NCBI RefSeq assembly: GCF_020510705.1
Contig: NZ_CP075184.1
Location: 3,906,001 to 3,970,000 of the forward strand
Source: Acidovorax radicis
GTDB taxonomy: Bacteria; Pseudomonadota; Gammaproteobacteria; Burkholderiales; Burkholderiaceae_C
Length of the DNA stretch: 64,000 bases
Direction: 5' to 3'
Positions 28,211 to 38,230 of the stretch are shown piece by piece. The notes under the pieces are model-generated. The model worked only from the letters and a program-made list of their open reading frames with translations. It was not told the origin of the DNA and made no database searches. The position numbers and the translations under genes are program-made. Every line of letters starts with the position of its first letter. Position 1 is the stretch's first letter.

Positions 28211-29227
28211 TCATTTAGGCTTGGCTCCGATACCAGTGGCTTCACCGACCTTTTGTACATTTTTCTTGGTGTCGGACACCAGCGTGTCCAGTTGCAGCCG
28301 CATCTTCTCGGCCACGGTGAGCTTGGTGTAGCGGCGCTCGCCCTCACGCGACAGTTCTTTTTGAAGGGCAAACACCGACTGGGGACGTGACAGCGGGTCG
28401 AGCGCCATGCACCATTCCACGACCTCAATGAGGTTGTCAGAGTACACACCGCGCAGCTTGGTCAGCGCCAGCGATAGACGGTCTTTGTCGATGCGCTGAG
28501 GCGCCTCGTTGGGCGGGAAACCCTGCATGCAGGCGTAGATGCAGGCACCAATGGCGTAGATGTCGGTCCACGGCCCCATTTGCGAATCGCGCCGGTACAT
28601 CTCGGGGGCGGCAAAGCCGGGCGTATACATCGGGCGGATGAAATTCCCTTCTTTGGACAGCACTTCTCGTGCGGCGCCAAAGTCGATCATCACGGCCTTG
28701 TTGTCATCGGTGACGAAGATGTTGGCAGGCTTGATATCCAGGTGCAGCATCTTGTGCTGGTGCACGATGCGCAGGCCGCGCAACACCTCGTCGAACAACG
28801 AGCGAATGGTGGACTCGCGAAAAACCTTCTGCGTCTTGAGGTCGCGCGCCGTGATGATGAAGTCCTGCAGGGTCGCGCCCTCCAGGTAGTTCATCACCAT
28901 GTAAACCGTTTCATTCTCGCGAAAGAAATTGAGCACGCTCACCACAGAGGCGTGCGAAATTTGCGCCAGCGAGCGCCCCTCTTCAAAGAAACTCTTGAGC
29001 CCCAGGCGGTAGAGCGAAAGCTTTTCGGAGGGCACTTTGGGCAGCAACTCGCCAGGGACGCGCGTGGCCAGCGATGAAGGAAGGTATTCCTTGATGGCGA
29101 CCTGCTGGCCCTCGGCGTCGAGGGCGAGATAGACCACACCAAACCCGCCGGAGGACAACCGGCGTACCACGCGGTAGCCGCCAATTGCGGTATCGGGCGG
29201 CAACGGGGCCGGTTTGATTTTTGACAT
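28211..29227 (-). CDS. Hanks-type serine/threonine protein kinase
   Basis: A 338-aa soluble eukaryotic-like kinase. Seen are the Gly-rich loop LSSGGFGVVYLA, the catalytic lysine in VAIKEYL (residue 46), the HxDxKPxN loop in HLDIKPANI (about 160) and DFG in MIDFGAARE (about 180), with an activation-segment APE-like AAPEMY. There is no transmembrane segment or extracellular sensor, unlike most PknB-type kinases; the C-terminal 70 residues may be regulatory. Divergent from yicC with 75 bases between. Confidence 0.93.
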   Translation of the reverse strand: MSKIKPAPLPPDTAIGGYRVVRRLSSGGFGVVYLALDAEGQQVAIKEYLPSSLATRVPGELLPKVPSEKLSLYRLGLKSFFEEGRSLAQISHASVVSVLNFFRENETVYMVMNYLEGATLQDFIITARDLKTQKVFRESTIRSLFDEVLRGLRIVHQHKMLHLDIKPANIFVTDDNKAVMIDFGAAREVLSKEGNFIRPMYTPGFAAPEMYRRDSQMGPWTDIYAIGACIYACMQGFPPNEAPQRIDKDRLSLALTKLRGVYSDNLIEVVEWCMALDPLSRPQSVFALQKELSREGERRYTKLTVAEKMRLQLDTLVSDTKKNVQKVGEATGIGAKPK

Positions 29228-29302
29228 ATTTTGCGAAGATGACTCGGGGGTAGAGCGGAACCCGGATAATCGCCGGATCGCAAGCAACCATCAAAAAGTC
29301 CA

Positions 29303-30220
29303 ATGCCAGTTTACAGCATGACCGGATACGCCAGCGCACAGCATGGCGCACCCGCCACTGGCGCTGATACCGACGCCCGCGCACCCCAATCGCGCCGACT
29401 GGGGCTGGAAATCCGCTCGGTCAACAGCCGCTTCCTGGATCTTTCATTTCGCCTTCCCGACGAATTGCGCGCCATGGAGCCCGTTCTGCGCAGCTTGCTC
29501 ACCGCCCGCCTCAAGCGCGGCAAGGTCGAGGTGAGGGCCGCACTCGAAAATGACGACAGCAACACGCTGCAAGACCCGCCCGCGCGGTTGCTGCAGCGTC
29601 TGAACTCGTTGCAAGACTCCATCAAGGCTTGGCTGCCAAGTGCTGCGCCCCTTACGGTGGCCGATGCAATGCGCCTGTGCGCCAACGCCCACTCGGGCAC
29701 CGAAGACTGGAGCGCGGCCGTTCCAGCGCTGGCCGAAGAGGCCCTGACCGCGCTCATGACCGCACGGGAGCGTGAGGGTAAGCGCTTGGCGGCAATGCTC
29801 ATGGATCGGCTCAAGCAACTTCGCTCACAGGCACAACAAGCCGTGCCGATGGTGCCCCTGCTGGTGGAGCAGCAGCGTCTGCGATTCATGGAGCGCTGGA
29901 AGGAAGCCATGGCGCTGACCGATGGAGCCGTATTGCCCGAGGCGGCCCGTGACCGAGCCCTGACCGAAGCCACGGCCTTTGCCATTCGCATTGATGTGGC
30001 CGAAGAGGTCACCCGACTGGAATCCCACCTCGACGAAATCGAACGCCTGCTTAAAAAGGGCGGGGAAGTGGGCAAACGTCTGGATTTTCTTATCCAGGAA
30101 TTGCACCGCGAAGCCAATACCCTGGGCTCCAAATCTGCGGCCTTGGACCTCACCCGCATCAGCGTGGACATGAAGGTACTGATCGAGCAGATGCGAGAGC
30201 AAGTGCAAAATATCGAATAA
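29303..30220 (+). CDS. yicC: YicC family endoribonuclease
   Basis: A 305-aa protein of the YicC/YloC family, members of which have been shown to act as endoribonucleases in E. coli. Conserved start MPVYSMTGYASAQ, RSVNSRFLDLSFRLPDELR, and the C-terminal FLIQELHREANTLGSKSA with LDLTRISVDMKVLIEQMREQ-type ending (split as seen). It begins the yicC-gmk-rpoZ-spoT series found across beta- and gammaproteobacteria. Confidence 0.94.
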   Translation: MPVYSMTGYASAQHGAPATGADTDARAPQSRRLGLEIRSVNSRFLDLSFRLPDELRAMEPVLRSLLTARLKRGKVEVRAALENDDSNTLQDPPARLLQRLNSLQDSIKAWLPSAAPLTVADAMRLCANAHSGTEDWSAAVPALAEEALTALMTAREREGKRLAAMLMDRLKQLRSQAQQAVPMVPLLVEQQRLRFMERWKEAMALTDGAVLPEAARDRALTEATAFAIRIDVAEEVTRLESHLDEIERLLKKGGEVGKRLDFLIQELHREANTLGSKSAALDLTRISVDMKVLIEQMREQVQNIE

Positions 30221-30256
30221 AACTCATTTTTTGATAGCGCAAGGCGCACATCAACT

Positions 30257-30877
30257 ATGGACTATCCAGGAAATCTCATCGTAGTGGCAGCCCCCAGCGG
30301 CGCCGGCAAGTCCAGTTTGGTCAAGGCTCTGCTGGAGCTGGACTCCCACGTTCACCCCTCCATATCGCACACCACCCGGCCTCCCCGCGGCCAGGAGAAA
30401 CACGGCCGCGAGTATTTCTTTGCGTCGGAGTCCGAATTCGACGCGATGATCCAGGGCAATGCCTTCGTAGAGTGGGCCCATGTGCATGGCAACCGCTACG
30501 GCACCTCCAAGAAGGCAATTGAAGAACGCATAGCCCAAGGCACCGATGTGATTCTGGAAATTGACTTCCAGGGGGCCCTGCAGATCAAGCAGGCCTTTGC
30601 CAATGCTGTGCTGGTCTTCATCCTGCCGCCCAGCTGGGAAGAACTGCGCTCGCGCTTGGAGCGCCGGGGCGAAGACTCCTCGGATGTCATCGAAGTCCGC
30701 CTCAAGAACGCGGCCATAGAGATGGCGCAGGTGAGCAAATTCGACTTCGTTATAATCAATGAGTTGTTTGAGCGCGCGCTTTTCGACCTGAAAGCCGTAG
30801 TTCACGCCCAGCGACTCAAGTACGTCGCCCAGCGCCGCGCACGTGCTGACACCTTCCAGTCGCTCAATATCACCTGA
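30257..30877 (+). CDS. gmk: Guanylate kinase
   Basis: A 206-aa kinase converting GMP to GDP with ATP, needed for GTP and hence (p)ppGpp supply. P-loop [11 protein letters not shown], then [19 protein letters not shown] (GMP binding) and [14 protein letters not shown]. Start ATG 30257 gives [18 protein letters not shown]. It lies 36 bases after yicC and 17 bases before rpoZ, so probably one operon. Confidence 0.96.
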   Translation: MDYPGNLIVVAAPSGAGKSSLVKALLELDSHVHPSISHTTRPPRGQEKHGREYFFASESEFDAMIQGNAFVEWAHVHGNRYGTSKKAIEERIAQGTDVILEIDFQGALQIKQAFANAVLVFILPPSWEELRSRLERRGEDSSDVIEVRLKNAAIEMAQVSKFDFVIINELFERALFDLKAVVHAQRLKYVAQRRARADTFQSLNIT

Positions 30878-30894
30878 ATCCCCGGAGTAAAACG

Positions 30895-31098
30895 ATGGCA
30901 CGCATCACTGTAGAAGACTGTCTGGAAAAAATCCCCAACCGGTTCCAGCTCGTTTTGGCCGCCACGTACCGCGCTCGCATGCTGAGCCAGGGACACGCAC
31001 CGCGCATCGAAAGCCGCAACAAACCAGCCGTGACCGCCCTGCGCGAAATCGCTGAAGGCAAAGTGGGCCTGGAAATGCTGAAAAAGGTTCCGGGTTGA
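30895..31098 (+). CDS. rpoZ: RNA polymerase omega subunit
   Basis: A 67-aa omega subunit that assists assembly of the beta-prime chain and forms part of a ppGpp-binding site. Sequence [20 protein letters not shown] is diagnostic, with [20 protein letters not shown] at the C-terminus. GGAG precedes the ATG. A strong terminator follows, separating it from spoT. Confidence 0.96.
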   Translation: MARITVEDCLEKIPNRFQLVLAATYRARMLSQGHAPRIESRNKPAVTALREIAEGKVGLEMLKKVPG

Positions 31099-31130
31099 AT
31101 TGCTTCCCCCGGGAAACACGCCCTCGAAAG

Positions 31131-31158
31131 GCACCGCTAGCGCGGTGCTTTTTTTTGC
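31131..31158 (+). terminator. Rho-independent terminator after rpoZ
   Basis: GCACCGCTAGCGCGGTGC followed by eight T. A clean intrinsic terminator between rpoZ and spoT, implying that spoT has its own promoter or depends on read-through. The loop contains a CTAGCG, but the element is not a family A repeat. Confidence 0.9.
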
Positions 31159-31198
31159 TCTGATGTTTACCGATGCGCGCCCGCGCTACATTTAAGGC

Positions 31199-33478
31199 AT
31201 GAACGCGGTGCTCAACACCTCTAGCGCGACACCACCCAGGCCCGGCAACTCCTCGACGTCCGGTAGACCGGCTGTTGCCGCTGCGGCCGCCAATGCCGCA
31301 GCAGCCAGCTTTGCCGCGCTGACAGACAATCTCGACTATCTGGATGCGACAAGCATCGAGCAGGTGCGCCAGGCCTATCGCTTTGCCGACGAGGCTCATC
31401 TGGGCCAGCTGCGCAACAGCGGAGAGCCCTACATCACGCACCCCATTGCGGTCGCAGCACAATGCGCCACATGGAAACTTGATGCGCAGGCATTGATGGC
31501 AGCCCTGCTCCATGACGCCATGGAAGACTGTGGCGTGACCAAGGCGGATCTGATTGATCGCTTTGGCGCCCCTGTCGCAGAGCTTGTGGATGGGCTGACA
31601 AAACTCGACAAGCTCCAGTTCAACACCCGCGAAGAGAATCAGGCAGAGTCTTTCCGCAAAATGCTGCTGGCCATGGCGCGTGATGTGCGCGTTATCCTGA
31701 TCAAGTTGGCAGACCGCACGCACAACATGCGGACGCTGTCAGACATGCCACGCAGCAAATGGGGCCGCATTTCCTCGGAGACGCTGGAGATTTATGCGCC
31801 AATTGCCCACCGCCTTGGGTTGAACCAGACTTATCGCGAGCTGCAGGACCTTTCCTTTCGATACCTGCACCCGTGGCGATACGCCACGCTGTCCAAGGCG
31901 GTAAACAAGTCGCGCAACCGCCGACGCGACCTGGTTCAAAAAGTGCAAGTCGAAGTAGATGCTGCATTCTCGAAAATCGGCATGAAAGTGCGCCTCGCGG
32001 GTCGCGAGAAAACGCTGTACGCCATTTATCAAAAGATGGAGCTGAAACATTTGAGTTTTGCTCAAGTCACCGATATTTATGGCTTCAGGGTGATCGTCCC
32101 CACAGTAACCGACTGCTATACCGCCCTGGGTGTGCTCCACCAAATGTACAAGCCGGTTCCTGGCAAGTTCAAGGACCACATTGCGATCGCCAAACTCAAT
32201 GGTTACCAATCCCTGCACACCACGCTGGTAGGTCCCTCGGGCGTGAACATTGAGTTCCAGATGCGCACGGATGAGATGCATGTCATTGCCGAAGCTGGAG
32301 TGGCTGCACACTGGCTCTATAAGGCCCAGGACGGCGACGGTACGTCTGCTGAGCGCCTGGGGACCAAATGGCTGCAATCACTACTGGACATTCAGAACGA
32401 GACACGTGATGCCGCAGAGTTCTGGGACCATGTGAAAGTAGACCTGTTTCCGGACGCGGTCTACGTATTCACTCCCAAGAGCCAGATCCTGGCCCTGCCC
32501 AGGGGCGCTACGGTGGTGGACTTTGCTTATGCCATCCACAGCAATGTGGGAGATCGCACCACGTCGGCGAAGATCAACAACGAGCAGGTGCCATTGCGCA
32601 CCGAGCTCAAGAACGGCGATGTGATCGAGGTCATCACTGCCCCAGTCTCTACGCCCAACCCTGCGTGGCTGGGTTTTGTGCGAACTGGCCGAGCCCGTTC
32701 CAAAATCCGCCACTACCTCAAGACCTTGGCCCAAGCTGAGTCCGAGGGACTTGGAGAAAAGCTGCTCACACAGGCCATTCGTGCAGAAGGACTAGAAAGA
32801 CTGCCGCCCCTGGACGCGGCGACGCAACCGATGTGGGACAAGCTCCTTCGCTTCACCGGCAACCGCACACGTAGCGAATTGATGACGGACCTGGGCCTGG
32901 GCAAGCGCATCGCCAGCATCGTCGCAAAGCGGCTCATGGTGTTGATGTCAGAACACGGCCATCGCCCCGATGCCTTGCTCATGTCCCGTGAACGCTACAC
33001 ATCACATGAAACCTTGTCGCAAGGTGCCGTGACACTCGATGGCAGCGAAAATGCGTCGGTGCAATATGCGCACTGCTGTAGACCCATCCCCGGCGACAGC
33101 ATCGTCGGTTATCTTGGTCGCGGCGAAGGGCTCGTAGTGCACAACGCACACTGCGGTGTGGCAAAGCGGCTTCAACACAAAGACAGCGAGCGATTCATTG
33201 CGGTAGATTGGTCCGATGAGCCTACTCGCATGTTCGAAACAGGCGTAGTCGTCACCGTTACCAATGGCAAGGGCGTACTGGCACGCGTAGCGGCAGAACT
33301 AGCCAATTCAGAAGCCGATATCACCCATGTCGACATGGATGACGAAGCAGCCCTCGACACCACCGATTTGCGTTTCATTGTTGCCGTGCGAGACCAAGCG
33401 CATCTTGAGTCTGCGCTGCGCAATCTTCGGCGGACCCACGCGGTCCTCCGGACTGGCAGGATCACACCACAGGGCTGA
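31199..33478 (+). CDS. spoT: Bifunctional (p)ppGpp synthetase/hydrolase
   Basis: A 759-aa RelA/SpoT homolog controlling the stringent response. The HD hydrolase domain is intact (ALLHDAMEDCGV gives HD-x-x-ED), followed by DRTHNMRTL. The synthetase domain has AGREKTLYAIYQKM and TDIYGFRVIV, then a TGS domain (about 415-475, FTPKSQILALPRGATVVDFA), a conserved Cys-containing segment (AHCCRPIPGDSIVGY) and a C-terminal ACT domain. Keeping both catalytic halves argues for SpoT/Rel rather than the hydrolase-dead RelA type. The N-terminal 45 residues are Ala/Pro/Ser-rich. Confidence 0.95.
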   Translation: MNAVLNTSSATPPRPGNSSTSGRPAVAAAAANAAAASFAALTDNLDYLDATSIEQVRQAYRFADEAHLGQLRNSGEPYITHPIAVAAQCATWKLDAQALMAALLHDAMEDCGVTKADLIDRFGAPVAELVDGLTKLDKLQFNTREENQAESFRKMLLAMARDVRVILIKLADRTHNMRTLSDMPRSKWGRISSETLEIYAPIAHRLGLNQTYRELQDLSFRYLHPWRYATLSKAVNKSRNRRRDLVQKVQVEVDAAFSKIGMKVRLAGREKTLYAIYQKMELKHLSFAQVTDIYGFRVIVPTVTDCYTALGVLHQMYKPVPGKFKDHIAIAKLNGYQSLHTTLVGPSGVNIEFQMRTDEMHVIAEAGVAAHWLYKAQDGDGTSAERLGTKWLQSLLDIQNETRDAAEFWDHVKVDLFPDAVYVFTPKSQILALPRGATVVDFAYAIHSNVGDRTTSAKINNEQVPLRTELKNGDVIEVITAPVSTPNPAWLGFVRTGRARSKIRHYLKTLAQAESEGLGEKLLTQAIRAEGLERLPPLDAATQPMWDKLLRFTGNRTRSELMTDLGLGKRIASIVAKRLMVLMSEHGHRPDALLMSRERYTSHETLSQGAVTLDGSENASVQYAHCCRPIPGDSIVGYLGRGEGLVVHNAHCGVAKRLQHKDSERFIAVDWSDEPTRMFETGVVVTVTNGKGVLARVAAELANSEADITHVDMDDEAALDTTDLRFIVAVRDQAHLESALRNLRRTHAVLRTGRITPQG

Positions 33479-33560
33479 AGCGCTGGCCGCACGCGCTAAC
33501 ATGCGCAGGTATGGGTAGGGACCCTAATTGATCTGCCCATTAGCGTGACAGCGCCACGAT

Positions 33561-34136
33561 TTACAGATCGCCCTGCATCTGCAATCGGGCTGGTGGATAA
33601 ACCACATTCAAGATTTCCAGACTGCGAACACCACCCGGCGTAGGAAGTAACACGTCATCGCCGATGCGCCCCTTCAGCAAAGCGCGTGCTACAGGTGAAA
33701 CCCAGCTGACCTGCGACTCGCTGCTGTCGGCCTCATCAATACCCATGATGGTGATCGTCCGCTCGCCCCCTTCGTCATCTACATAGGTCACCGTCGCACC
33801 AAAAAACACCTGATCACTTCCGGAATGTACGGAGGGGTCAACGACCTCGGCGATCTCCAGTCGCTTTGTCAGAAACCGGATGCGCCGGTCAATCTCCCGA
33901 AGGCGCTTCTTGCCATAGAGGTAGTCTCCGTTCTCCGATCGATCACCATTGCTAGCTGCCCAATGGACCACGTCCACTATCTTGGGACGTTCGTTGTCGA
34001 TCAGGTCTAGCAACTCGTCTCGCAAGCGCTTATATCCTGCCGGAGTGATGTAATTTTTGCCATGCGCAGGCAACGCAGGCAACGACAACTCATCGTCGTC
34101 AGCACCATCGGTCTCTTTGGTAAAAGCCTTGCTCAT
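33561..34136 (-). CDS. greB: Transcription elongation factor GreB
   Basis: A 191-aa factor that rescues backtracked RNA polymerase by stimulating transcript cleavage. It has an N-terminal coiled coil with the acidic tip in AASNGDRSENGDYLYGKKRL and a C-terminal FKBP-like domain ending VSWVSPVARALLKGRIGDDV. The longer, GreB-type N-terminus and the basic KKRLREIDRRIRFL patch favour GreB over GreA. Convergent with spoT. Confidence 0.93.
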   Translation of the reverse strand: MSKAFTKETDGADDDELSLPALPAHGKNYITPAGYKRLRDELLDLIDNERPKIVDVVHWAASNGDRSENGDYLYGKKRLREIDRRIRFLTKRLEIAEVVDPSVHSGSDQVFFGATVTYVDDEGGERTITIMGIDEADSSESQVSWVSPVARALLKGRIGDDVLLPTPGGVRSLEILNVVYPPARLQMQGDL

Positions 34137-34175
34137 CACCAGATCTCCCCCATAAGCGCAAAGCGCTTAGACAAA

Positions 34176-34209
34176 TGAAAAAGCCTGCAATCTTTCGATT
34201 GCAGGCTTT
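34176..34209 (-). terminator. Terminator downstream of tRNA-Arg
   Basis: AAAGCCTGCAATC and GATTGCAGGCTTT form a 13-bp stem with a TTTC-type loop, followed on the minus strand by TTTTT. It directly follows the tRNA-Arg 3' end and should terminate that transcript, also separating it from greB. Confidence 0.88.
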
Positions 34210-34215
34210 AAACAT

Positions 34216-34292
34216 TGGTGCGGCTGGCAGGAATCGAACCCACGACCCCTTGGTTCGTAGCCAAGTACTCTATCCAGCTGAGCTACAGCCGC
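34216..34292 (-). tRNA. tRNA-Arg (anticodon ACG)
   Basis: A 77-base tRNA: acceptor GCGGCTG pairing with CAGCCGC, D-arm TAGCTCAGCTGGATAGAG, anticodon loop CTACGAA giving ACG (read as ICG after A-to-I editing), T-arm GTGGGTTCGATTCC, encoded CCA. Reads CGU/CGC/CGA. Confidence 0.96.
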
Positions 34293-34496
34293 TAAGCTTT
34301 GAATTATAGCATGTTTTTCAGATCTCTCTAAAAACCATCAATCTTTTTACCTACTACGCTCAAAAAAGCACGTGGACTCAAAGTAATTCAACGCAAGCCC
34401 GAATTGTAATGCAGGCCATAGACCGAAAAAAAACAAACCGATCAAATTGCCAAAAAAAAGGCTCCGGTCCTCATTGTCGTCCGCACAACAAGCGAG

Positions 34497-34573
34497 TGGT
34501 AGGGCGTGTTGGACTTGAACCAACGACCAAAGGATTATGAGTCCTCTGCTCTAACCAACTGAGCTAACGCCCC
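34497..34573 (-). tRNA. tRNA with CAU anticodon (likely tRNA-Ile2)
   Basis: A 77-base tRNA with encoded CCA and anticodon loop CTCATAA (CAU). The acceptor begins with G1-U72. The arms GACTCATAATC and TTGGTCGTTGGTTCAAG resemble the AUA-reading tRNA-Ile2 of E. coli, in which TilS converts C34 to lysidine, more than elongator tRNA-Met. Identity cannot be settled by eye. It lies between tRNA-Arg and hrcA. Confidence 0.85.
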
Positions 34574-34624
34574 CATCCAAGCTCTGCCGCCAAGCAACAG
34601 GACAAGCGCGGTATTGTAAGTTGT

Positions 34625-35629
34625 TTACTTGCGATGGCTAAGCGCGTTCGACACCAGCTTTGACGTGATATCGACGATCTGAATCATCCGGTCATAAGGC
34701 ATACGAGTAGGTCCTATGACCCCCAAAGTACCGACGACCCGACCGTCGACCTCGTAAGGAGAGCTCACGATAGAAAGCTCCTCGAAGGGCACGACCTGAC
34801 TCTCGCCGCCAATGTAGATTCGCACTCCTTCCGCCTGGCTGGATATGTCTAGCAGACGAAGGATCTGCGTCTTTTGCTCAAAAAGATCAAAAGCACGCCG
34901 CAAATTCCCCATATCACTAGAGAAGTCGCTGACCGCCAGCAAATTGCGCTCTCCAGAAATCACGACTTCATCCTGTGCGGCTGAGAGCGCCTCAGAACCC
35001 ACATTGACTGCAGCCTGCATGAGCGACGCAATCTCTCCCCGCAGCACATCCACTTCAGATTTCAAACGCTCACGCACTTGCTCCATGGCGAGCCCCGCAT
35101 AGTGCGTGTTCAGAAAGTTGGATGTCTCTATAAGCTGTGACTGTGTGTAGTCAGCATCGGTGAAGATGACGCGATTTTGGACGTCGCCTTCAGGAGAAAC
35201 AATGATGACGAGGAACCGCCGCTCCGAGAGCCTCAAGAACTCAATGTGGCGAAACACAGAAGTGCGCCGCGGGGCCATGACAACCCCCACGAACTGAGAA
35301 AGATTCGACAACAACTGCGCAGCGTTGGCGATCACCCGCTGTGGCTGCTCAGCGGCCAACTGCGGTGTCGTCAGGGGGTCACGCTGTACCGTCAGCATGG
35401 TGTCCACAAACAGTCGATACCCTCGGGCGGTAGGAATGCGGCCGGACGAAGTGTGTGGACTGGCAATCAACCCCAACTCTTCCAGATCCGCCATGACGTT
35501 TCGAATCGTCGCCGGTGACAAATCGAGACCCGACGCCTGGGACAAGGTCCTGGAACCTACAGGTTGCCCATCGGCTATGTAGCGCTCTACAAGGGCTTTG
35601 AGCAACAACTTGGCGCGGTCATCGAGCAT
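34625..35629 (-). CDS. hrcA: Heat-inducible transcription repressor HrcA
   Basis: A 334-aa repressor that binds CIRCE elements upstream of groESL and other chaperone operons. It has a winged-helix N-terminus ([20 protein letters not shown] then [20 protein letters not shown]) and the HrcA C-terminal GAF-like region ending [19 protein letters not shown]. Start ATG 35629. It diverges from nadK with only 28 bases between the starts; grpE or dnaK is not within view. No CIRCE-like 9-9-9 repeat is seen in its own upstream region. Confidence 0.95.
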   Translation of the reverse strand: MLDDRAKLLLKALVERYIADGQPVGSRTLSQASGLDLSPATIRNVMADLEELGLIASPHTSSGRIPTARGYRLFVDTMLTVQRDPLTTPQLAAEQPQRVIANAAQLLSNLSQFVGVVMAPRRTSVFRHIEFLRLSERRFLVIIVSPEGDVQNRVIFTDADYTQSQLIETSNFLNTHYAGLAMEQVRERLKSEVDVLRGEIASLMQAAVNVGSEALSAAQDEVVISGERNLLAVSDFSSDMGNLRRAFDLFEQKTQILRLLDISSQAEGVRIYIGGESQVVPFEELSIVSSPYEVDGRVVGTLGVIGPTRMPYDRMIQIVDITSKLVSNALSHRK

Positions 35630-35657
35630 GTAATGATTTTAGTGATGTAATTTCAAG

Positions 35658-36554
35658 ATGACGTCCAATTTCCGCCATGTTGCACTTATCGGCAAGTACC
35701 AGACTACCTCTGCAAGCGCTGTGGGCGAAAGTTCGCGCCAAGCACTAGAAGATATCGCGCATTTCCTGGAACGCCAAGGTTGCGACGTTGCGCTTGAAGC
35801 AGAGACTGCCAGCAATTCAGGACTCCTGCACTACCCATCTTTGAAAGTTGAAGACATCGGAACCAAGTGTGATCTTGGATTGGTGGTGGGCGGAGATGGC
35901 ACGATGCTGGGCATTGGCCGCAGGCTTGCTCGTTTCGGGACGCCCCTTATTGGTATCAATCAAGGGCGACTCGGGTTCATTACCGATATCCCATTGGACA
36001 CCTACCAAACAACGCTGCCACCCATGCTGCGCGGCGAGTACGAAGAGGACCTGAGACCTCTGATGCACGCGACCGTCGTGCGCGATGAGCGGGTCGTTTT
36101 CGAAGCCCTTGCAATGAACGACGTCGTGGTGAACAGAGGCGCGACTTCAGGAATGGTGGAGTTAAGGGTGGAGGTAGACGGGCGCTTCGTCGCAAACCAG
36201 CGTGCGGACGGGTTGATCATTGCCTCGCCAACAGGCTCCACGGCCTATTCATTGTCTGCGGGAGGGCCTATGTTGCACCCGTCGATCCCCGGCTGGGTAC
36301 TTGTACCCATTGCACCACACACGCTCTCCAATCGCCCCATTGTTTTGTCAGACGCCACGGAGATTGCTGTCGAGGTGGTTAGCGGTCGGGATGTCAGCGC
36401 CAACTTTGACATGCAGTCGCTGGCCTCATTGCTTCATGGAGATCGCATTCTTGTTAAAAGATCAGCGCACTGCGTGCGGTTCCTGCACCCAAAAGGCTGG
36501 AACTACTTTGCAACGCTGCGCAAAAAATTGCGCTGGAATGAGGGAGGCTCCTGA
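35658..36554 (+). CDS. nadK: NAD kinase
   Basis: A 298-aa ATP-dependent NAD kinase providing NADP+. The GGDG catalytic motif is in [13 protein letters not shown] (about residues 76-88), followed by [12 protein letters not shown] and [19 protein letters not shown], the NAD-binding segment. It precedes recN by two bases, the conserved hrcA/nadK/recN arrangement of beta-proteobacteria. Confidence 0.96.
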   Translation: MTSNFRHVALIGKYQTTSASAVGESSRQALEDIAHFLERQGCDVALEAETASNSGLLHYPSLKVEDIGTKCDLGLVVGGDGTMLGIGRRLARFGTPLIGINQGRLGFITDIPLDTYQTTLPPMLRGEYEEDLRPLMHATVVRDERVVFEALAMNDVVVNRGATSGMVELRVEVDGRFVANQRADGLIIASPTGSTAYSLSAGGPMLHPSIPGWVLVPIAPHTLSNRPIVLSDATEIAVEVVSGRDVSANFDMQSLASLLHGDRILVKRSAHCVRFLHPKGWNYFATLRKKLRWNEGGS

Positions 36555-36556
36555 TC

Positions 36557-38230
36557 ATGGCGCTCAAGCGAATCACGCTTCGTGATTTTGCAATCGTTCA
36601 GGCACTTGAGCTTGAACTACACCTTGGCTTCACCGTGCTGACTGGCGAAACCGGCGCCGGCAAATCGATCTTGATTGATGCACTTCAGTTGGCACTGGGG
36701 AGCCGAGCAGATGTCGGCATGATTCGGGAGGGATGCGCCAAGACCGATGTCTGTGCGGAGTTTGATTGTCCCCCGCACACCAAACCGTGGCTGGAAGAAG
36801 CCGGGTTTGAGGTCGAGGATTTATTGCTCTTGCGTCGTACGGTGGACATACAGGGAAAAAGTCGCGCCTGGATCAACGGGACACCCGCCACGGCCGCACA
36901 ACTGAGGGCTTTGGGTGACATGCTGCTTGACATTCATGGGCAGCACGCATGGCAAAGCCTGACCCGCCCCGAATCTGTGCGTGGCCTGCTGGACGCCTTT
37001 GCAGGCATCTCCATTGCCCATACTTCTGACCAGTGGTCAAAGTGGCGCTCAGACCAAAAAGCGCTGCAGCAAGCGCTCCAGGCGCAATCGACCTTGCAAC
37101 AGGAGCGCGAACGTCTGCAGTGGCAAATCACCGAAATGGAAAAACTGGCCCCCGCAAACGATGAATGGGATGAACTAGAAGCAAGGCACACTCGCCTTTC
37201 TCATGCGCAAGCGCTTCTTGACGGCGCAAACGGGGCGCTACAAATCCTGCAAGAGGACGAAACAGGCGTTTTGACCGGTCTTTCGCGAATCCAGGCCATT
37301 TTGCAAAGCCAGGAACATATTGAACCGGAATTCGCGAATCTCGCAGACATTCTTTCGTCGAGCTTGGCGCAGGCGAGTGATGTGGCGCATTCTCTGCAGT
37401 CTTATTTGCGGCATGCCGACATCGACCCCACCAAGCTCGCAGAGCTTGATTCAAGGGTTTCGCTGTGGATGGGCTTGGCCCGTAGATACAAAACCCCCCC
37501 GGGAGAATTGTCGGCTCTACTTCACAGCTGGAAGACTCAGATGCGCCAGCTCGACGCGGCAACCGATCTGGAGAAGCTGCAAGCGACTGAAGCCACAAGC
37601 GCCAAGGCGTATCACACAGCAGCCCGCACACTGTCGATAGCACGTACCAAAGCTGCGCCCAGACTTTCAAATGCCATTACGCAGGCGATGCAAGGCCTTG
37701 GGATGGAAGGTGGAAAATTCGAAGCTTGCGTGGCGAAAGCGGAGGAGCCCGCATCGCACGGAATGGATGCGGTCGATTTCCTCGTTGCTGGGCACCCTGG
37801 CATGACGCCCAAGCCAATAGGTAAAGTGGCCTCCGGGGGGGAGTTGTCGCGTATATCCCTGGCCATTGCCGTCACCACCAGCGAGATTGGAATGGCGCCC
37901 ACCCTCATCTTCGACGAGGTGGATGCAGGTGTCGGGGGGGCCGTAGCGGAAACCGTTGGACGCCTGATGCAACAGCTAGGGGTAGACCGCCAAGTGCTTG
38001 CGGTAACGCACCTGCCTCAGGTCGCAGCCTGCGCCCACCACCACCTCAAGGTGTCAAAGCAAAAGAGTTCGAAAGGAACCACGAGTACCGTTTTTCTGTT
38101 GCAACAGGATCAACGTGTTGATGAGATCGCGCGCATGCTCGGTGGAGAGCGCACAACAAACACAACCTTGGCGCACGCACGTGAAATGCTGAGCACTGCA
38201 GTTCACACCACGTCGGAAAGGCGCGATTGA
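36557..38230 (+). CDS. recN: DNA repair protein RecN
   Basis: A 557-aa SMC-like ATPase acting in double-strand break repair. Walker A is [16 protein letters not shown] (about residues 29-44), the signature is [14 protein letters not shown], and Walker [14 protein letters not shown]. Between them are the two arms of a coiled coil (about 150-370). Its stop overlaps the rapZ start as TGATG. Confidence 0.96.
   Translation: MALKRITLRDFAIVQALELELHLGFTVLTGETGAGKSILIDALQLALGSRADVGMIREGCAKTDVCAEFDCPPHTKPWLEEAGFEVEDLLLLRRTVDIQGKSRAWINGTPATAAQLRALGDMLLDIHGQHAWQSLTRPESVRGLLDAFAGISIAHTSDQWSKWRSDQKALQQALQAQSTLQQERERLQWQITEMEKLAPANDEWDELEARHTRLSHAQALLDGANGALQILQEDETGVLTGLSRIQAILQSQEHIEPEFANLADILSSSLAQASDVAHSLQSYLRHADIDPTKLAELDSRVSLWMGLARRYKTPPGELSALLHSWKTQMRQLDAATDLEKLQATEATSAKAYHTAARTLSIARTKAAPRLSNAITQAMQGLGMEGGKFEACVAKAEEPASHGMDAVDFLVAGHPGMTPKPIGKVASGGELSRISLAIAVTTSEIGMAPTLIFDEVDAGVGGAVAETVGRLMQQLGVDRQVLAVTHLPQVAACAHHHLKVSKQKSSKGTTSTVFLLQQDQRVDEIARMLGGERTTNTTLAHAREMLSTAVHTTSERRD

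Noticed and set aside
30225..30256. TTTTTTGATAGCGC before gmk as another family A copy
   Set aside because: Only the left flank matches; the palindromic arms are absent, so it may be chance or a heavily eroded copy.
34150..34170. AAGCGCAAAGCGCTT upstream of greB as a family A copy
   Set aside because: Shares AAGCGC arms but lacks CTAGC and the A/T flanks of the family.
34625..35657. CIRCE element ahead of hrcA
   Set aside because: The 28-base hrcA-nadK gap has no 9-9-9 inverted repeat.
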